From positions 1 through 36,027 of the IMG/VR virus record IMGVR_UViG_3300020468_000027: a stretch of 36,027 nt of DNA. One strand, written 5' to 3'. The notes under the pieces are model-generated. The model ran no database searches. It saw only the letters and a list, made by a program, of their open reading frames with translations, and had not been told where the DNA came from. The stretch comes from a virus. Below are positions 21,540-28,833 of the stretch, piece after piece. The position numbers and the translations under genes are program-made. Numbering within the stretch: the stretch's first letter is position 1; every line of letters starts with the position of its first letter.

Positions 21540-21850
21540 TTCTTCATATCCTTATCGATTTGTTTTTGTGCCATTTTGCTAACTGTTTGATCTTCTGGAC
21601 CAGCGTCGGAACGGGGTAACGCTGTATCCAATGTTATATCTTTTTTGTTAGCTGAGCCTACAATAGTAATAGTTGCCAGCATGTCCATTAAACTTGTAAG
21701 ATCAATACTATAACCCATTGCCCGAAGTTTTGCTAATACCATGTTTGTTGGTATCTTTGTTTTAAGACGAGCTTTTGCCCTAGTAAGCAATTCTTCTAGG
21801 TCATTTAAAATATCGCCTTGATCTTCAACTATAACTTCGGTTATTAACAT
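21536..21850 (-). CDS. Small structural-module protein, 104 aa
   Basis: Starts MLITEVIVEDQGDILNDLEELLTRAKARLKTKIPTNMVLAKLRAMGYSID, a helical region with a short hydrophobic strand, and ends in a Lys- and Gln-rich tail. It sits directly after the scaffold-like gene with no spacing and overlaps the next gene. Marine T4-like phages carry comparable small genes here. Role unknown. Confidence 0.55.
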   Translation of the reverse strand: MLITEVIVEDQGDILNDLEELLTRAKARLKTKIPTNMVLAKLRAMGYSIDLTSLMDMLATITIVGSANKKDITLDTALPRSDAGPEDQTVSKMAQKQIDKDMKK

Positions 21851-22960
21851 TTACTTCATTGCCTTTGCAAACGCCATACCTTGTGTATTTCTCTTAGGCT
21901 TAGATGGTCTAAGATCACCAGTTCCACCTGGTTTTGGTCTAACCATGTTTGGCATCGGAGTAGGTTGTCCATAAATTCTGCCTTGGTCCATATAACCCAC
22001 CTCCGGTGGTCTTTGCTTAATGGGAAGTCCATCTTTATGTGTAGCATCTTGTCCTACATCTCCAGTTCCTGATGGATCCCACATTTTCATAATATTTTTT
22101 TTCTGCTGTGCAGTTAGTTCGTTAATAATATTAATAAAATGTTCTTTCGTCATTGCACCACTCTCAACCATTTTAAAGAGCCTGTCCTTACTCTCTATGA
22201 ACTTTTTTTCAGCAAGGGCATCTTTCTCCATATTTGCTAGAGCACTTTCGCCTTTTAGTTCTCTGCCCACTGGATTATCTTCGCCTGCTTCTGCTTCATC
22301 ACCGCCGAATTCATCTGCTGGCATATCCATGTTTGCATCAGCATCCATTGGTGCTTCTGCGTCCATGCCCATGTCTGTTGAAACTGCGCCTCCACCTGGT
22401 ACTGGCTCACCTCTGGCGGCAAGTGTGGCATTCTCTACAGCCTCTTTTGCCGATTTCATTGCATCAAGTAGTGTACCAAGTGCACCATCAGCCGCTGAAT
22501 TATACTGTTCAGCAACATCAAATCCTACTTGCTCTTTCATAGCATCTACAATTGGCATAAGTTTTTGTACTTGCATTTCTGCAACGTCTTCAACCATACC
22601 TTGTAGTTCGTCAACTAGTTCTTGAGCGGCTAGCAATACTTCAGCTTGATCCAAGTCAGCTTCTGTTAATCTGCTTTCTTTTTTCATTTTCTTACCATCT
22701 GATCTAGTTGGTGCAATTTCACTCAAATAAGTTTTGATTTGATGTGCAATTAATCCTAGTTTGTTGTATTGTGGATTTTCCCAATACGTGAGATCGCTCT
22801 CTTTAATCGCTGTCATTTTAGCATTTGTTGTTGTCAACATTCTGTTAAGTGAATCGGTACTCATTTCTGACAGATCAACATCGTGTTCAAAAGTCCTAGC
22901 GAGTATCTTATTCAACTTATCTACATTGTGTCGACTTGAATTTAAATCGTTTAGATACAT
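21851..22960 (-). CDS. Scaffold-like or virion protein, acidic and helical, 369 aa
   Basis: The start at 22960 (MYLNDLNSSRHNVDKLNKI) is preferred over a frame starting 28 codons earlier, because that extension contains the late promoter and AAGGAA ribosome site. The protein has long helices, then a Met-, Ala-, Asp- and Glu-rich low-complexity segment (about 220-260, AEAPMDADANMDMPADEFGG), and a Pro- and Gly-rich C-terminus (PPEVGYMDQGR, GGTGDLRPSKPKR). Composition resembles internal scaffold or prohead core proteins, but there is no recognisable domain. Late expression fits a virion role. Confidence 0.5.
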   Translation of the reverse strand: MYLNDLNSSRHNVDKLNKILARTFEHDVDLSEMSTDSLNRMLTTTNAKMTAIKESDLTYWENPQYNKLGLIAHQIKTYLSEIAPTRSDGKKMKKESRLTEADLDQAEVLLAAQELVDELQGMVEDVAEMQVQKLMPIVDAMKEQVGFDVAEQYNSAADGALGTLLDAMKSAKEAVENATLAARGEPVPGGGAVSTDMGMDAEAPMDADANMDMPADEFGGDEAEAGEDNPVGRELKGESALANMEKDALAEKKFIESKDRLFKMVESGAMTKEHFINIINELTAQQKKNIMKMWDPSGTGDVGQDATHKDGLPIKQRPPEVGYMDQGRIYGQPTPMPNMVRPKPGGTGDLRPSKPKRNTQGMAFAKAMK

Positions 22961-22985
22961 GTTTTTATTCCCGTTCCTTATATTG

Positions 22986-22992
22986 TATTTAT
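22986..22992 (-). promoter_or_regulatory. Late promoter box (T)ATAAATA for the 369-aa gene
   Basis: Full TATAAATA read on the minus strand, overlapping the stop of the upstream gene. The 25-nt gap to the ATG contains AAGGAA. Confidence 0.7.
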
Positions 22993-23468
22993 AGTTTTTG
23001 TAGTATTTGTTGTTTAGCACTATGCAGTCGGTTTTGTGCCGCACTCATCTTTGCTATCATTATATCTTCATTAATGGCTTTCTTAGCTTTTGTTTTATAC
23101 ATATAAACTTCATACAAAGCATTATTATAATCAAGGTCAGATTTAAGCAGATCTTCTACTTTTTTGTGTTTATTAAGCATTAAATTTTTTACAATACCCA
23201 TAGCTGTTTCAAACAATGCAATATCTTTGTGTAAAATTCTTTCATCCTCGCAGATGTTGTAAAAGCGTTTTTGTTTGTCTCCAAACTTTTGTAGTACAAT
23301 ATCAATACGATAATTTTGCACACTTACACTGTCTTTGGTTATTTTTTGATTGATTGCAACATTGAGATCAATATCTCGTTCAGCACGTTCAGCAACTATT
23401 TTAGTTGTTTTGTCCACACCTTTTAGTTTTGTTAAGATGTCGTGCATTTGTTTTGTTTCTGGATCCAT
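22989..23468 (-). CDS. Helical coiled-coil protein, 159 aa
   Basis: Almost wholly helical and charged: MDPETKQMHDILTKLKGVDK, VQNYRIDIVLQKFGDKQKRFYN, AINEDIMIAKMSAAQNRLHSAKQQIL. Heptads suggest a dimeric coiled coil or helical bundle, possibly a scaffold or chaperone. It follows the 74-residue gene by 2 nt. I do not recognise a family. Confidence 0.55.
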   Translation of the reverse strand: MDPETKQMHDILTKLKGVDKTTKIVAERAERDIDLNVAINQKITKDSVSVQNYRIDIVLQKFGDKQKRFYNICEDERILHKDIALFETAMGIVKNLMLNKHKKVEDLLKSDLDYNNALYEVYMYKTKAKKAINEDIMIAKMSAAQNRLHSAKQQILQKL

Positions 23469-23470
23469 GA

Positions 23471-23695
23471 TTACCTCGCATATTTGTTGGTGTTAAGTTT
23501 ATAAGACGTCTTTTTATTTTTAATCTTTCTCTCTAAAACACCTCTGCCAACAAGTGTTTGTGCTATAAATTGTTCTCTCTCAGTTAAGCCTTCTTTGTCA
23601 AGGCTACCTGTTTCATCAAATTTTTCTTCGATAAACTTGTTCTCTCTCACATTGAGCCACGTATACAATCCACCTTTTGTAATCATTGCTTTCAT
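23471..23695 (-). CDS. Small winged-helix-like protein, 74 aa
   Basis: MKAMITKGGLYTWLNVRENKFIEEKFDE leads to LTEREQFIAQTLVGRGVLERKIKNKKTSYKLN, which reads as two helices and a beta-wing with basic residues, as in small winged-helix DNA-binding domains. It may bind DNA or be a virion component. The ATG overlaps the stop of the preceding gene by 1 nt. The fold is a guess from pattern only. Confidence 0.5.
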   Translation of the reverse strand: MKAMITKGGLYTWLNVRENKFIEEKFDETGSLDKEGLTEREQFIAQTLVGRGVLERKIKNKKTSYKLNTNKYAR

Positions 23696-23952
23696 TATTG
23701 TTGACCTCTCGGTGCTTGTGGTTGTTGTGGATTTAATATTCTTTGTGGTATTCCTGTTGCTATTTTTCTTGCTCTTTTTTGAGCAATTCTATTAGCAGAA
23801 GATACTTTTATTTGCTGTTCTCTATTTGTATCCAGTTGTTTATTAATATTACGTTTATTCATATTCGTGTAATCGTCTTGAGAATCTCTGCTTTGTGCTA
23901 TACCACGTTGCATTCCATATCCTCTTTCTGAAATAATGTCCATTATCTTCAT
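23695..23952 (-). CDS. Small basic Gln-rich protein, 85 aa
   Basis: Starts MKIMDIISERGYGMQRGIAQSRD and ends with a basic helix (ANRIAQKRARKIATG) and a Pro- and Gln-rich tail (RILNPQQPQAPRGQQ). Likely disordered in part and able to bind nucleic acid. AAAGGAA precedes the ATG. No family recognised. Confidence 0.5.
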   Translation of the reverse strand: MKIMDIISERGYGMQRGIAQSRDSQDDYTNMNKRNINKQLDTNREQQIKVSSANRIAQKRARKIATGIPQRILNPQQPQAPRGQQ

Positions 23953-23977
23953 ATCAATATTCCTTTACCATTACCAG

Positions 23978-24262
23978 TTATCTCCGTCTATTCAAACGTT
24001 TAAGAGCTTTACTCGCTGGATTAAATCTTTTGGTACGCTGTGCTTTACGAGCCATACGCTTGCCCATTCTAGCTTTGGTTTTTTTCAATGTTAAACGAGC
24101 TTTCAAATTGATTGGAGCACTACATTGTCCAGGTTTACTTACAATCCTACCTCTGCGTTGACCCACAACACAACGATATTTGCGAGTAAGTTTGTTGCCT
24201 TTTCTCGCCCATATAAGTTGTGCTTCGACCACGGTGCTATTATCGAGTTCATTTAAGTTCAT
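23978..24262 (-). CDS. Small highly basic conserved phage protein, 94 aa
   Basis: The N-terminal third is a small beta domain with two Cys (KYRCVVGQRRGRIVSKPGQCSAP). The C-terminal half is a long Lys- and Arg-rich helix (KTKARMGKRMARKAQRTKR, then NPASKALKRLNRRR). I recall the same layout in other marine T4-like phages. It may be a DNA-condensing or capsid-internal protein. The ATG is 5 nt from an ATAAATA late box with no ribosome site, hence a probable leaderless late message. Confidence 0.65.
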   Translation of the reverse strand: MNLNELDNSTVVEAQLIWARKGNKLTRKYRCVVGQRRGRIVSKPGQCSAPINLKARLTLKKTKARMGKRMARKAQRTKRFNPASKALKRLNRRR

Positions 24263-24267
24263 ACAGT

Positions 24268-24274
24268 TATTTAT
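24268..24274 (-). promoter_or_regulatory. Late promoter box ATAAATA, 5 nt from ATG
   Basis: ATAAATA, ACTGT, then ATG at 24262. The predicted +1 coincides with the start codon. Confidence 0.65.
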
Positions 24275-24281
24275 GTGAAAT

Positions 24282-24530
24282 TTAATTCATTATCAGAACG
24301 ATAATGGTTGATAGTATACCAGCACATACTGTAGCGGCGGCACCCAACATTATTTTGTTAGTGCTTTGATGATTTTTCATATTTTCGTCATGCATCCTTC
24401 TCATTTCTGAATGAAGGTCCTTGACTGCTTTTTCAACATTTTCCAAACGTGTTTCCAATCCCTTGTACCTTTCCGCACAAAGATCAACATGGGCTTCTAA
24501 ATTCGTTCGTTCAAGTTCTGTGGTTGACAT
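24282..24530 (-). CDS. Coiled-coil protein with C-terminal membrane anchor (XhlA- or holin-like), 82 aa
   Basis: Residues 5-55 are a coiled coil (CAERYKGLETRLENVEKAVK) and residues 59-81 a single membrane helix (IMLGAAATVCAGILSTIIVLI). This architecture resembles XhlA/hemolysin-associated and some holin or spanin-like proteins. It could partner with the SleB-type lysin, but its position in the structural region is distant from it. The start is preceded by a leader of about 200 nt containing repeats. Confidence 0.55.
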   Translation of the reverse strand: MSTTELERTNLEAHVDLCAERYKGLETRLENVEKAVKDLHSEMRRMHDENMKNHQSTNKIMLGAAATVCAGILSTIIVLIMN

Positions 24531-24740
24531 AGTTCTGCTTTTCCTGTTACTACTGTAACTTTATATTAGCGTCTAGTTATGTTTGCCAGTTTAATCTGCC
24601 TATTGTCTTTCTTATACTACTACTTATCTCGTTTTTTGCTTGGTCAAAATTTTGACGGTGAACAAAATTTGACGGATAAAAATGTTAGAATTTTGACGGA
24701 GCCTATGTGTTGTGCCTAAAGTTATGCCTTTCTACAACAA
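24531..24740 (-). promoter_or_regulatory. Long leader with palindrome and repeats
   Basis: A stretch of about 210 nt without a gene, between a CTAAATA box and the ATG at 24530. It contains the 14-bp palindrome GTCAAAATTTTGAC (24643-24656) and further copies of the half-site AATTTTGACGG or AAATTTGACGG at 24664-24675 and 24688-24699 on the plus strand. Repeated half-sites suggest binding of a dimeric regulator or a plus-strand element. No start signal convincingly points to a plus-strand gene. Confidence 0.45.
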
Positions 24741-24747
24741 TATTTAG
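24741..24747 (-). promoter_or_regulatory. Late-type box CTAAATA at the start of the long leader
   Basis: CTAAATA just overlapping the stop region of the 134-residue gene. It would start the 200-nt leader of the coiled-coil membrane gene. Confidence 0.45.
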
Positions 24748-25148
24748 TGGATATCGGTGTGTTTTTTAAAACACACGTTAATTGGACCATTGGTTTCGAA
24801 ACACTTACTGCTTAGTTCTGCTGTCTCTTCTAGTCCAGTATATACAGGTATTCCATTGCAATCTTGTAATAAAACACTCATATCTTCTAATACCTGCCCA
24901 TGCTCTATACTAAACTGTAATCTCCATACAGTATGTAGTCCATGATACTGTTTTCCGAACCCAAAATTTACTATATCTTGTGCCATAATCACATCAACAG
25001 ATGGATTTAAAGGTTGACTACGCAAGCCAATAGTTTGTACAAGTGTATTGAGATTTTGTTGTTGGTAAAACTTAATATGGTTTCTATTGTGTTTGGATTC
25101 GTTAGTGTTGGTTATATCAACAAGAGTATAAGCGACATAATTTGTCAT
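24744..25148 (-). CDS. Conserved marine T4-like phage protein, 134 aa
   Basis: NHIKFYQQQNLNTLVQTIGLRSQP is followed by QYHGLHTVWRLQFSIEHGQVL, then LQDCNGIPVYTGLEETAEL and NVCFKKH. I associate this arrangement with marine T4-like phages, function unknown. The product is beta-rich and probably a structural or assembly protein. The last codons form a perfect hairpin (24757-24776, GTGTGTTTT/AAAACACAC), which may double as a transcription terminator. Start overlaps the upstream stop by 4 nt. Confidence 0.6.
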   Translation of the reverse strand: MTNYVAYTLVDITNTNESKHNRNHIKFYQQQNLNTLVQTIGLRSQPLNPSVDVIMAQDIVNFGFGKQYHGLHTVWRLQFSIEHGQVLEDMSVLLQDCNGIPVYTGLEETAELSSKCFETNGPINVCFKKHTDIH

Positions 25149-26020
25149 TTTTCTCTCATATTATAACCGTACCCGGGATCATCTTTAAAAGAATATTTGC
25201 CTCTTCTTTGTTGCCACTTATCGCCACCAGCACCAATTCTACCGATTGCTTTACCAAGTGCATAACCACCTGCTATAGTGCCACCAGCAATAGCCAATTT
25301 AGCAAGAGTATCAGCACCTCTCATTCTAGGCGAACCTTCGGCATTGTGTGCATTTTTGGCTTCTAGTCCTTGACTTCTGCTTAGGTCTCTTAGATAACTG
25401 TACAGTTCACTTCTTAATGCTTTTGATCTAAAGTATTGCATCATTCTTGTAATGACCAACTGCTTTTGCATACCTGTTAGTCTAGGCCAATCCTGAGCCA
25501 GTCTTCTAATACTTCGATAATTTGAATTTTGTATATCTAAATCTTTTTCTAAACGCATAAAGAATGTAGGAACACTTTGTATTTTTCTACCTGCTTTCAT
25601 AGTCTGTAGAAATGCTTTAATTTTTACATCATTGAACTTTAGTTTATTATTTTGCAGTTTGTCTTTATCTGTTGAATCATTCATGCTATTCTTAATAGAT
25701 GTTAATGCTATATTAAGATCAGTACCTCCAGCTCTAAACTGGTTAAAGTTACCGTACATTATAGTTCGCTTTGCATAATCTTGTGCGGCTACGGCAAAAT
25801 CATTCTCATTACTGAGTATGTATAATGCTACCATGTTCATCAAAGCAAAATCAGCCATATCTCTTGCTTCTGTTCCTTGAACTTTTGCTTTACTCCTGAA
25901 CATTTTGCTTTCTAATATATCGCCTATAAAACTATATTGCGTCTTGGATGTTTCTGGCATTTCATGTCCACCTTGTATTGCTGACCATTGTTCTAATGTA
26001 TACTGTTTCTTATGTTCCAT
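25145..26020 (-). CDS. Conserved phage protein, helical with C-terminal Gly-rich segment, 291 aa
   Basis: Residues 1-220 are mainly helical (ARDMADFALMNMVALYILSN, LAQDWPRLTGMQKQLVITRM). Near 240-265, LAKLAIAGGTIAGGYALGKAIG is a glycine-zipper-like hydrophobic segment, then a basic tail. A membrane-inserting or DNA-ejection role is possible. The ATG lies 5 nt from a CTAAATA box without a ribosome site, so the message may be leaderless. No family recognised. Confidence 0.55.
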   Translation of the reverse strand: MEHKKQYTLEQWSAIQGGHEMPETSKTQYSFIGDILESKMFRSKAKVQGTEARDMADFALMNMVALYILSNENDFAVAAQDYAKRTIMYGNFNQFRAGGTDLNIALTSIKNSMNDSTDKDKLQNNKLKFNDVKIKAFLQTMKAGRKIQSVPTFFMRLEKDLDIQNSNYRSIRRLAQDWPRLTGMQKQLVITRMMQYFRSKALRSELYSYLRDLSRSQGLEAKNAHNAEGSPRMRGADTLAKLAIAGGTIAGGYALGKAIGRIGAGGDKWQQRRGKYSFKDDPGYGYNMREK

Positions 26021-26024
26021 AATA

Positions 26025-26552
26025 CTATTTAGCCATTCCTCTGTGAGCGAGATTTGTGTATTCGTTCCACCATACGAAATGATGTTCGTTTAACTTTTGC
26101 AAAAACATATCCCATTGCATCCACATAGTTCCATCTGGGTCTACATAAGTTGGTTCACCGTTGTTTACTATTACATTACCTGGAACACCATCTGCATGGA
26201 AAAATACTTTTTGTCTAGGATCAACTTCTTTTGCTTCCATAAACTCGAAATATCTTTTCCAAAGTGCATATCTATGTGTAATACATATGTACCAAAGTTC
26301 TTTTATTTTTGGTTGCTGGTAATTGCGATCCGCGTGTCTCGTCGCATAATCTGACCAATACAAGCCAGGAACTTTATCCATAACAATAATGCCATCTTCA
26401 AAACTATGAACTTTTACTAGACAAGGATTTTGTTCTTGAAAACGTTTATAAGTTTCAAAATCAAATGCATCAGGTTTAGTTTTTTTGATAATGTACTTGC
26501 CATCGTCCCAAACTTCCCTAAAATCTTTTTTGTGTATTAATTTGGTTTCCAT
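26025..26552 (-). CDS. Minimal protein-kinase/aminoglycoside-phosphotransferase-like protein, 175 aa
   Basis: The N-lobe is very short: KDFREVWDDGKYIIKKTKP reads as two strands with the Lys pair in the place of the ATP-binding Lys. Then GIIVMDKVPG looks like the hinge. The C-lobe has FFHADGVPGNVIVNNG, an H-x-D-x(4)-N catalytic loop, and PTYVDPDG as the DFG equivalent. This is the APH/kinase superfamily stripped to its core. The gene overlaps the ligase-like gene by 16 nt, so it belongs to the NTase-ligase-kinase run. The substrate could be a small molecule, a sugar or a protein. Activity likely but untested. Confidence 0.65.
   Translation of the reverse strand: METKLIHKKDFREVWDDGKYIIKKTKPDAFDFETYKRFQEQNPCLVKVHSFEDGIIVMDKVPGLYWSDYATRHADRNYQQPKIKELWYICITHRYALWKRYFEFMEAKEVDPRQKVFFHADGVPGNVIVNNGEPTYVDPDGTMWMQWDMFLQKLNEHHFVWWNEYTNLAHRGMAK
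26026..26032 (-). promoter_or_regulatory. Late promoter box CTAAATA, 5 nt from ATG
   Basis: CTAAATA, GTATT, then ATG at 26020. It overlaps the last codons and stop of the upstream kinase-like gene. Confidence 0.6.
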
Positions 26553-27610
26553 CGATGTCGCGGTACTAGTTTGATCTTATCTCTGGTAGCAACATAACCT
26601 TCGCCACCTCGTTCACCATCTGTACTTGCTGTTACGTCAGCACCTGCGTTGTCCAATTGGTCTATTAGATTATTTTTTATAGTTTGTATTTTGACAACTA
26701 AATCCAGTATAGCATTAAGACCTTTGTCGTCTCCTGCCATAAGTTTTGCTTGTTGTCCTGCACTGACTTTGCTGGTTTTTAGCCAATCGTAAAATCCTGT
26801 CCTGAGTTGGTCTAACTTACCTGTCTTAGTCATTTGGTTAACATAGTTATAGAGTATTGCATCTTTTCTACTCAGTCCCTGCTCCGGCGCTAACCAATTG
26901 TCTATTATTTGTGCGTTCGCATTTGCCGTTGAAACTATATCTTGAACGTCACTTGTATCAACTTTGGGTTGATGTGTTACATAGGTTTGTCCTAATACAA
27001 CCACTGCACTACTGTTTACTCTATTAGTATCTTTAATAGGGGTACCATTTTTATCTCCAAATGCATCATGGTATGTGTGTGCAACAATACCTACTTGACT
27101 ACTTGCAATGCGTTGTCCTAGTTTACTTTTAGGATCAACGGTGTAAGTAACATTATTGGGCGTAAATTGTATGCCCGAATCTGATTGTGTAAAAGGTCTG
27201 CTTGGATAATACAACAAATCTCCATACACATAACCCTTCATATCTTGCGGTGTATTTGCTTCTAGTATCTCAAATATATTGCCCATGCTACTAGCAAAGT
27301 CCTGTCTCCAGTCTTCACCTTTGCCTGTATTCATAATAAAGTCTTGTAGTTGTCCACTGCTGGTTGTTTTGTTTCTTCCCCAGCCATTTTTACCAGTCAT
27401 TACAAATTGACCATCTGGTTCACGACCCCAAAATAATGTTGGATTACCGTCCCACTTGATGCTTACATCTTTAGAATCTTGTCCCAGTCGTGTTAGTATC
27501 TCAGCCGCCTTAAGTGCGCCTTTGCTACCTTCAAATGTTACTAGGTCTTCAAGGTGATTGTATTCTCTGCCTTTTTGTGTAGCTTCTGTGAGTATTTGCC
27601 ATGCTCGCAT
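26537..27610 (-). CDS. Ligase-like nucleotidyltransferase (DUF6267-like), 357 aa
   Basis: The motif KWDGNP (about 53-58, in DVSIKWDGNPTLFWGRE) is the K-x-D-G nucleotidylation site of DNA and RNA ligases and capping enzymes. KGYVYGDLLYY (about 125) could be motif III, and GGEGYVATRDKIKLVPRHR near the C-terminus fits motifs IV and V (EGYV, IKLV). The adenylation core therefore looks complete. The gene starts with TAATG coupling to the nucleotidyltransferase and overlaps the kinase-like gene. In marine T4-like phages this group has been labelled DUF6267 (from memory). RNA or DNA end joining is likely; which substrate is unknown. Confidence 0.72.
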   Translation of the reverse strand: MRAWQILTEATQKGREYNHLEDLVTFEGSKGALKAAEILTRLGQDSKDVSIKWDGNPTLFWGREPDGQFVMTGKNGWGRNKTTSSGQLQDFIMNTGKGEDWRQDFASSMGNIFEILEANTPQDMKGYVYGDLLYYPSRPFTQSDSGIQFTPNNVTYTVDPKSKLGQRIASSQVGIVAHTYHDAFGDKNGTPIKDTNRVNSSAVVVLGQTYVTHQPKVDTSDVQDIVSTANANAQIIDNWLAPEQGLSRKDAILYNYVNQMTKTGKLDQLRTGFYDWLKTSKVSAGQQAKLMAGDDKGLNAILDLVVKIQTIKNNLIDQLDNAGADVTASTDGERGGEGYVATRDKIKLVPRHRWKPN

Positions 27611-28383
27611 TAGTCAAGCTCTTTCCAATTTGGATCGCTACGCAAGTCAGCTAACAATGCATCACCTTTTTCTTTACCCAATGCAGAAATAATAGCTTCT
27701 ACACTTCCTAAATCTTTTCCTGTGGAATTTGGGCCTATTAATCTTTTGGCAATGTCATCTAAGTTACTGCTGATTAATTCATCTGTTTCTCTGTTTACAA
27801 GTCCTTTATAAGGTGACCACTTCATGCCAGCATCTTTAGCTAATTTAGCTATAGTGATCATTTTGTTTACACCTTTAAACTTACTACCATCTGGTATACT
27901 GTGTGTATGAAACTTGCTTGCTGTTTCTGCATTGGCAACAACCATAATATCAACTTGGTGTGTATGATCTGCCATTGGTACTTCTACATGTACACTAGTA
28001 CCACTTTGTGCAGTTTTATACCCTGCTAGGTCAAACTGTTGTCTTAATTTTTTTCTAATAACTTTGGCTTCTTGGTCTGGCATTTTATATGCTTGTTGAA
28101 GATCTGCTAAATCAACAATCATATCAAGGTCACCACTTTGTTTTCCTTTAGTAGGTGTTGCACCACTTCCAATTGGAATTGCTTTGGTATTGGTCTTACT
28201 TAATACACCATTGATGCTTTTCATAATTTCAGGAATCATGTCATGGTCAAAAGGAATAGCATCAGGAAATATTTTACCACCTTCACGTAACGGATTGTGT
28301 AAACTGTCTCCGATTAATCTTGCGATACGACTACCACGTTTTTTACGTTTCTTAGTCCCGCTTATTATGTCTTTTATTTTCAT
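27610..28383 (-). CDS. Pol-beta-superfamily nucleotidyltransferase, 257 aa
   Basis: IPIGSGATPTKGKQSGDLDMIVDL (about 68-91) is the GS-x(n)-D-x-D motif of the Pol-beta nucleotidyltransferase fold, and HQVDIMVVAN (about 138) supplies the third catalytic Asp. Members include CCA-adding enzymes, poly(A) polymerases, and antibiotic or toxin-type transferases. The central region (FHTHSIPDGSKFKGVNKMIT) is unusual. It overlaps the 88-residue gene and is coupled to the ligase-like gene by TAATG, so the two probably act on the same substrate, perhaps as an RNA end-repair unit. Exact substrate not visible. Confidence 0.75.
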   Translation of the reverse strand: MKIKDIISGTKKRKKRGSRIARLIGDSLHNPLREGGKIFPDAIPFDHDMIPEIMKSINGVLSKTNTKAIPIGSGATPTKGKQSGDLDMIVDLADLQQAYKMPDQEAKVIRKKLRQQFDLAGYKTAQSGTSVHVEVPMADHTHQVDIMVVANAETASKFHTHSIPDGSKFKGVNKMITIAKLAKDAGMKWSPYKGLVNRETDELISSNLDDIAKRLIGPNSTGKDLGSVEAIISALGKEKGDALLADLRSDPNWKELD

Positions 28384-28618
28384 CTACTCTACCAATGCCT
28401 CTTTGAAACTTACGTGGATCTTTAGTTCTGATAGCATTTATCAAACGTTTGTTTAAATCTGCCGCAGTTTCCACATCAAAACTTTCATTGATCAAATTTA
28501 TCAAATTGATAGCAGTAACAATCACTTGTTGCCCATTTGATTCAACAATATGCTTTTTGTCACGTTTGGGTGACATTGCATTTATTTCTTCCAAAATTGA
28601 TCGTGTTTTACGCTTCAT
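28352..28618 (-). CDS. Small basic conserved phage protein, 88 aa
   Basis: The start at 28618 (MKRKTRSILEEINAMSPKRD) is chosen over an ATG 12 codons earlier, because a CTAAATA box lies 8 nt upstream of it inside that extension. The protein continues as helices (IVTAINLINLINESFDVETAADLNKRLINAI) with a basic tail. Its final 32 nt overlap the nucleotidyltransferase gene. Role unknown. Confidence 0.6.
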   Translation of the reverse strand: MKRKTRSILEEINAMSPKRDKKHIVESNGQQVIVTAINLINLINESFDVETAADLNKRLINAIRTKDPRKFQRGIGRVDENKRHNKRD

Positions 28619-28626
28619 ATCAATAG

Positions 28627-28633
28627 TATTTAG
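28627..28633 (-). promoter_or_regulatory. Late promoter box CTAAATA, 8 nt from ATG
   Basis: CTAAATA, then CTATTGAT and the ATG at 28618. A very short leader without a ribosome site; it heads the NTase-ligase-kinase run. Confidence 0.55.
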
Positions 28634-28692
28634 TAAATATCTGTGCTGGAGCATTGGTGACTAGCACTTATGGCAGTTGCAAGGAGATTATA

Positions 28693-28767
28693 GTGAACAT
28701 AGGACCCATTAACAATAAGAGCAAAATCATCAATGGCATGCAAACACAAATTACAGGCAAAACATAG
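28693..28767 (+). CDS. Possible plus-strand micro-ORF, 24 aa
   Basis: GTG at 28693 is preceded by AAGGAGATTATA, an excellent ribosome site, and the frame reads MNIGPINNKSKIINGMQTQI and GKT before TAG. It lies in a 200-nt gap on the strand opposite to its neighbours. No promoter was identified. It may be a real small peptide or a chance match. Confidence 0.3.
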   Translation: MNIGPINNKSKIINGMQTQITGKT

Positions 28768-28833
28768 GCTCATAATAATGACTCATTTTTAATACACCGT
28801 GTTTGTAGTTCCGAATAACAAATAATAAAGGAT

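Noticed and set aside
22020-22625. Plus-strand frame of 201 codons
   Set aside because: It is the antisense shadow of the 369-residue minus-strand gene; its Ser/Ala-rich composition reflects the complement of Ala/Glu/Asp codons.
22961-23044. Longer start for the 369-residue protein
   Set aside because: The extra 28 codons contain the TATAAATA box and the AAGGAA ribosome site, and overlap the gene before.
24757-24776. Perfect hairpin GTGTGTTTT/AAAACACAC as an intergenic terminator
   Set aside because: It lies within the last codons of the 134-residue gene and no U-tract follows on the minus strand; it may help end transcription, but the evidence is too weak for a separate feature.
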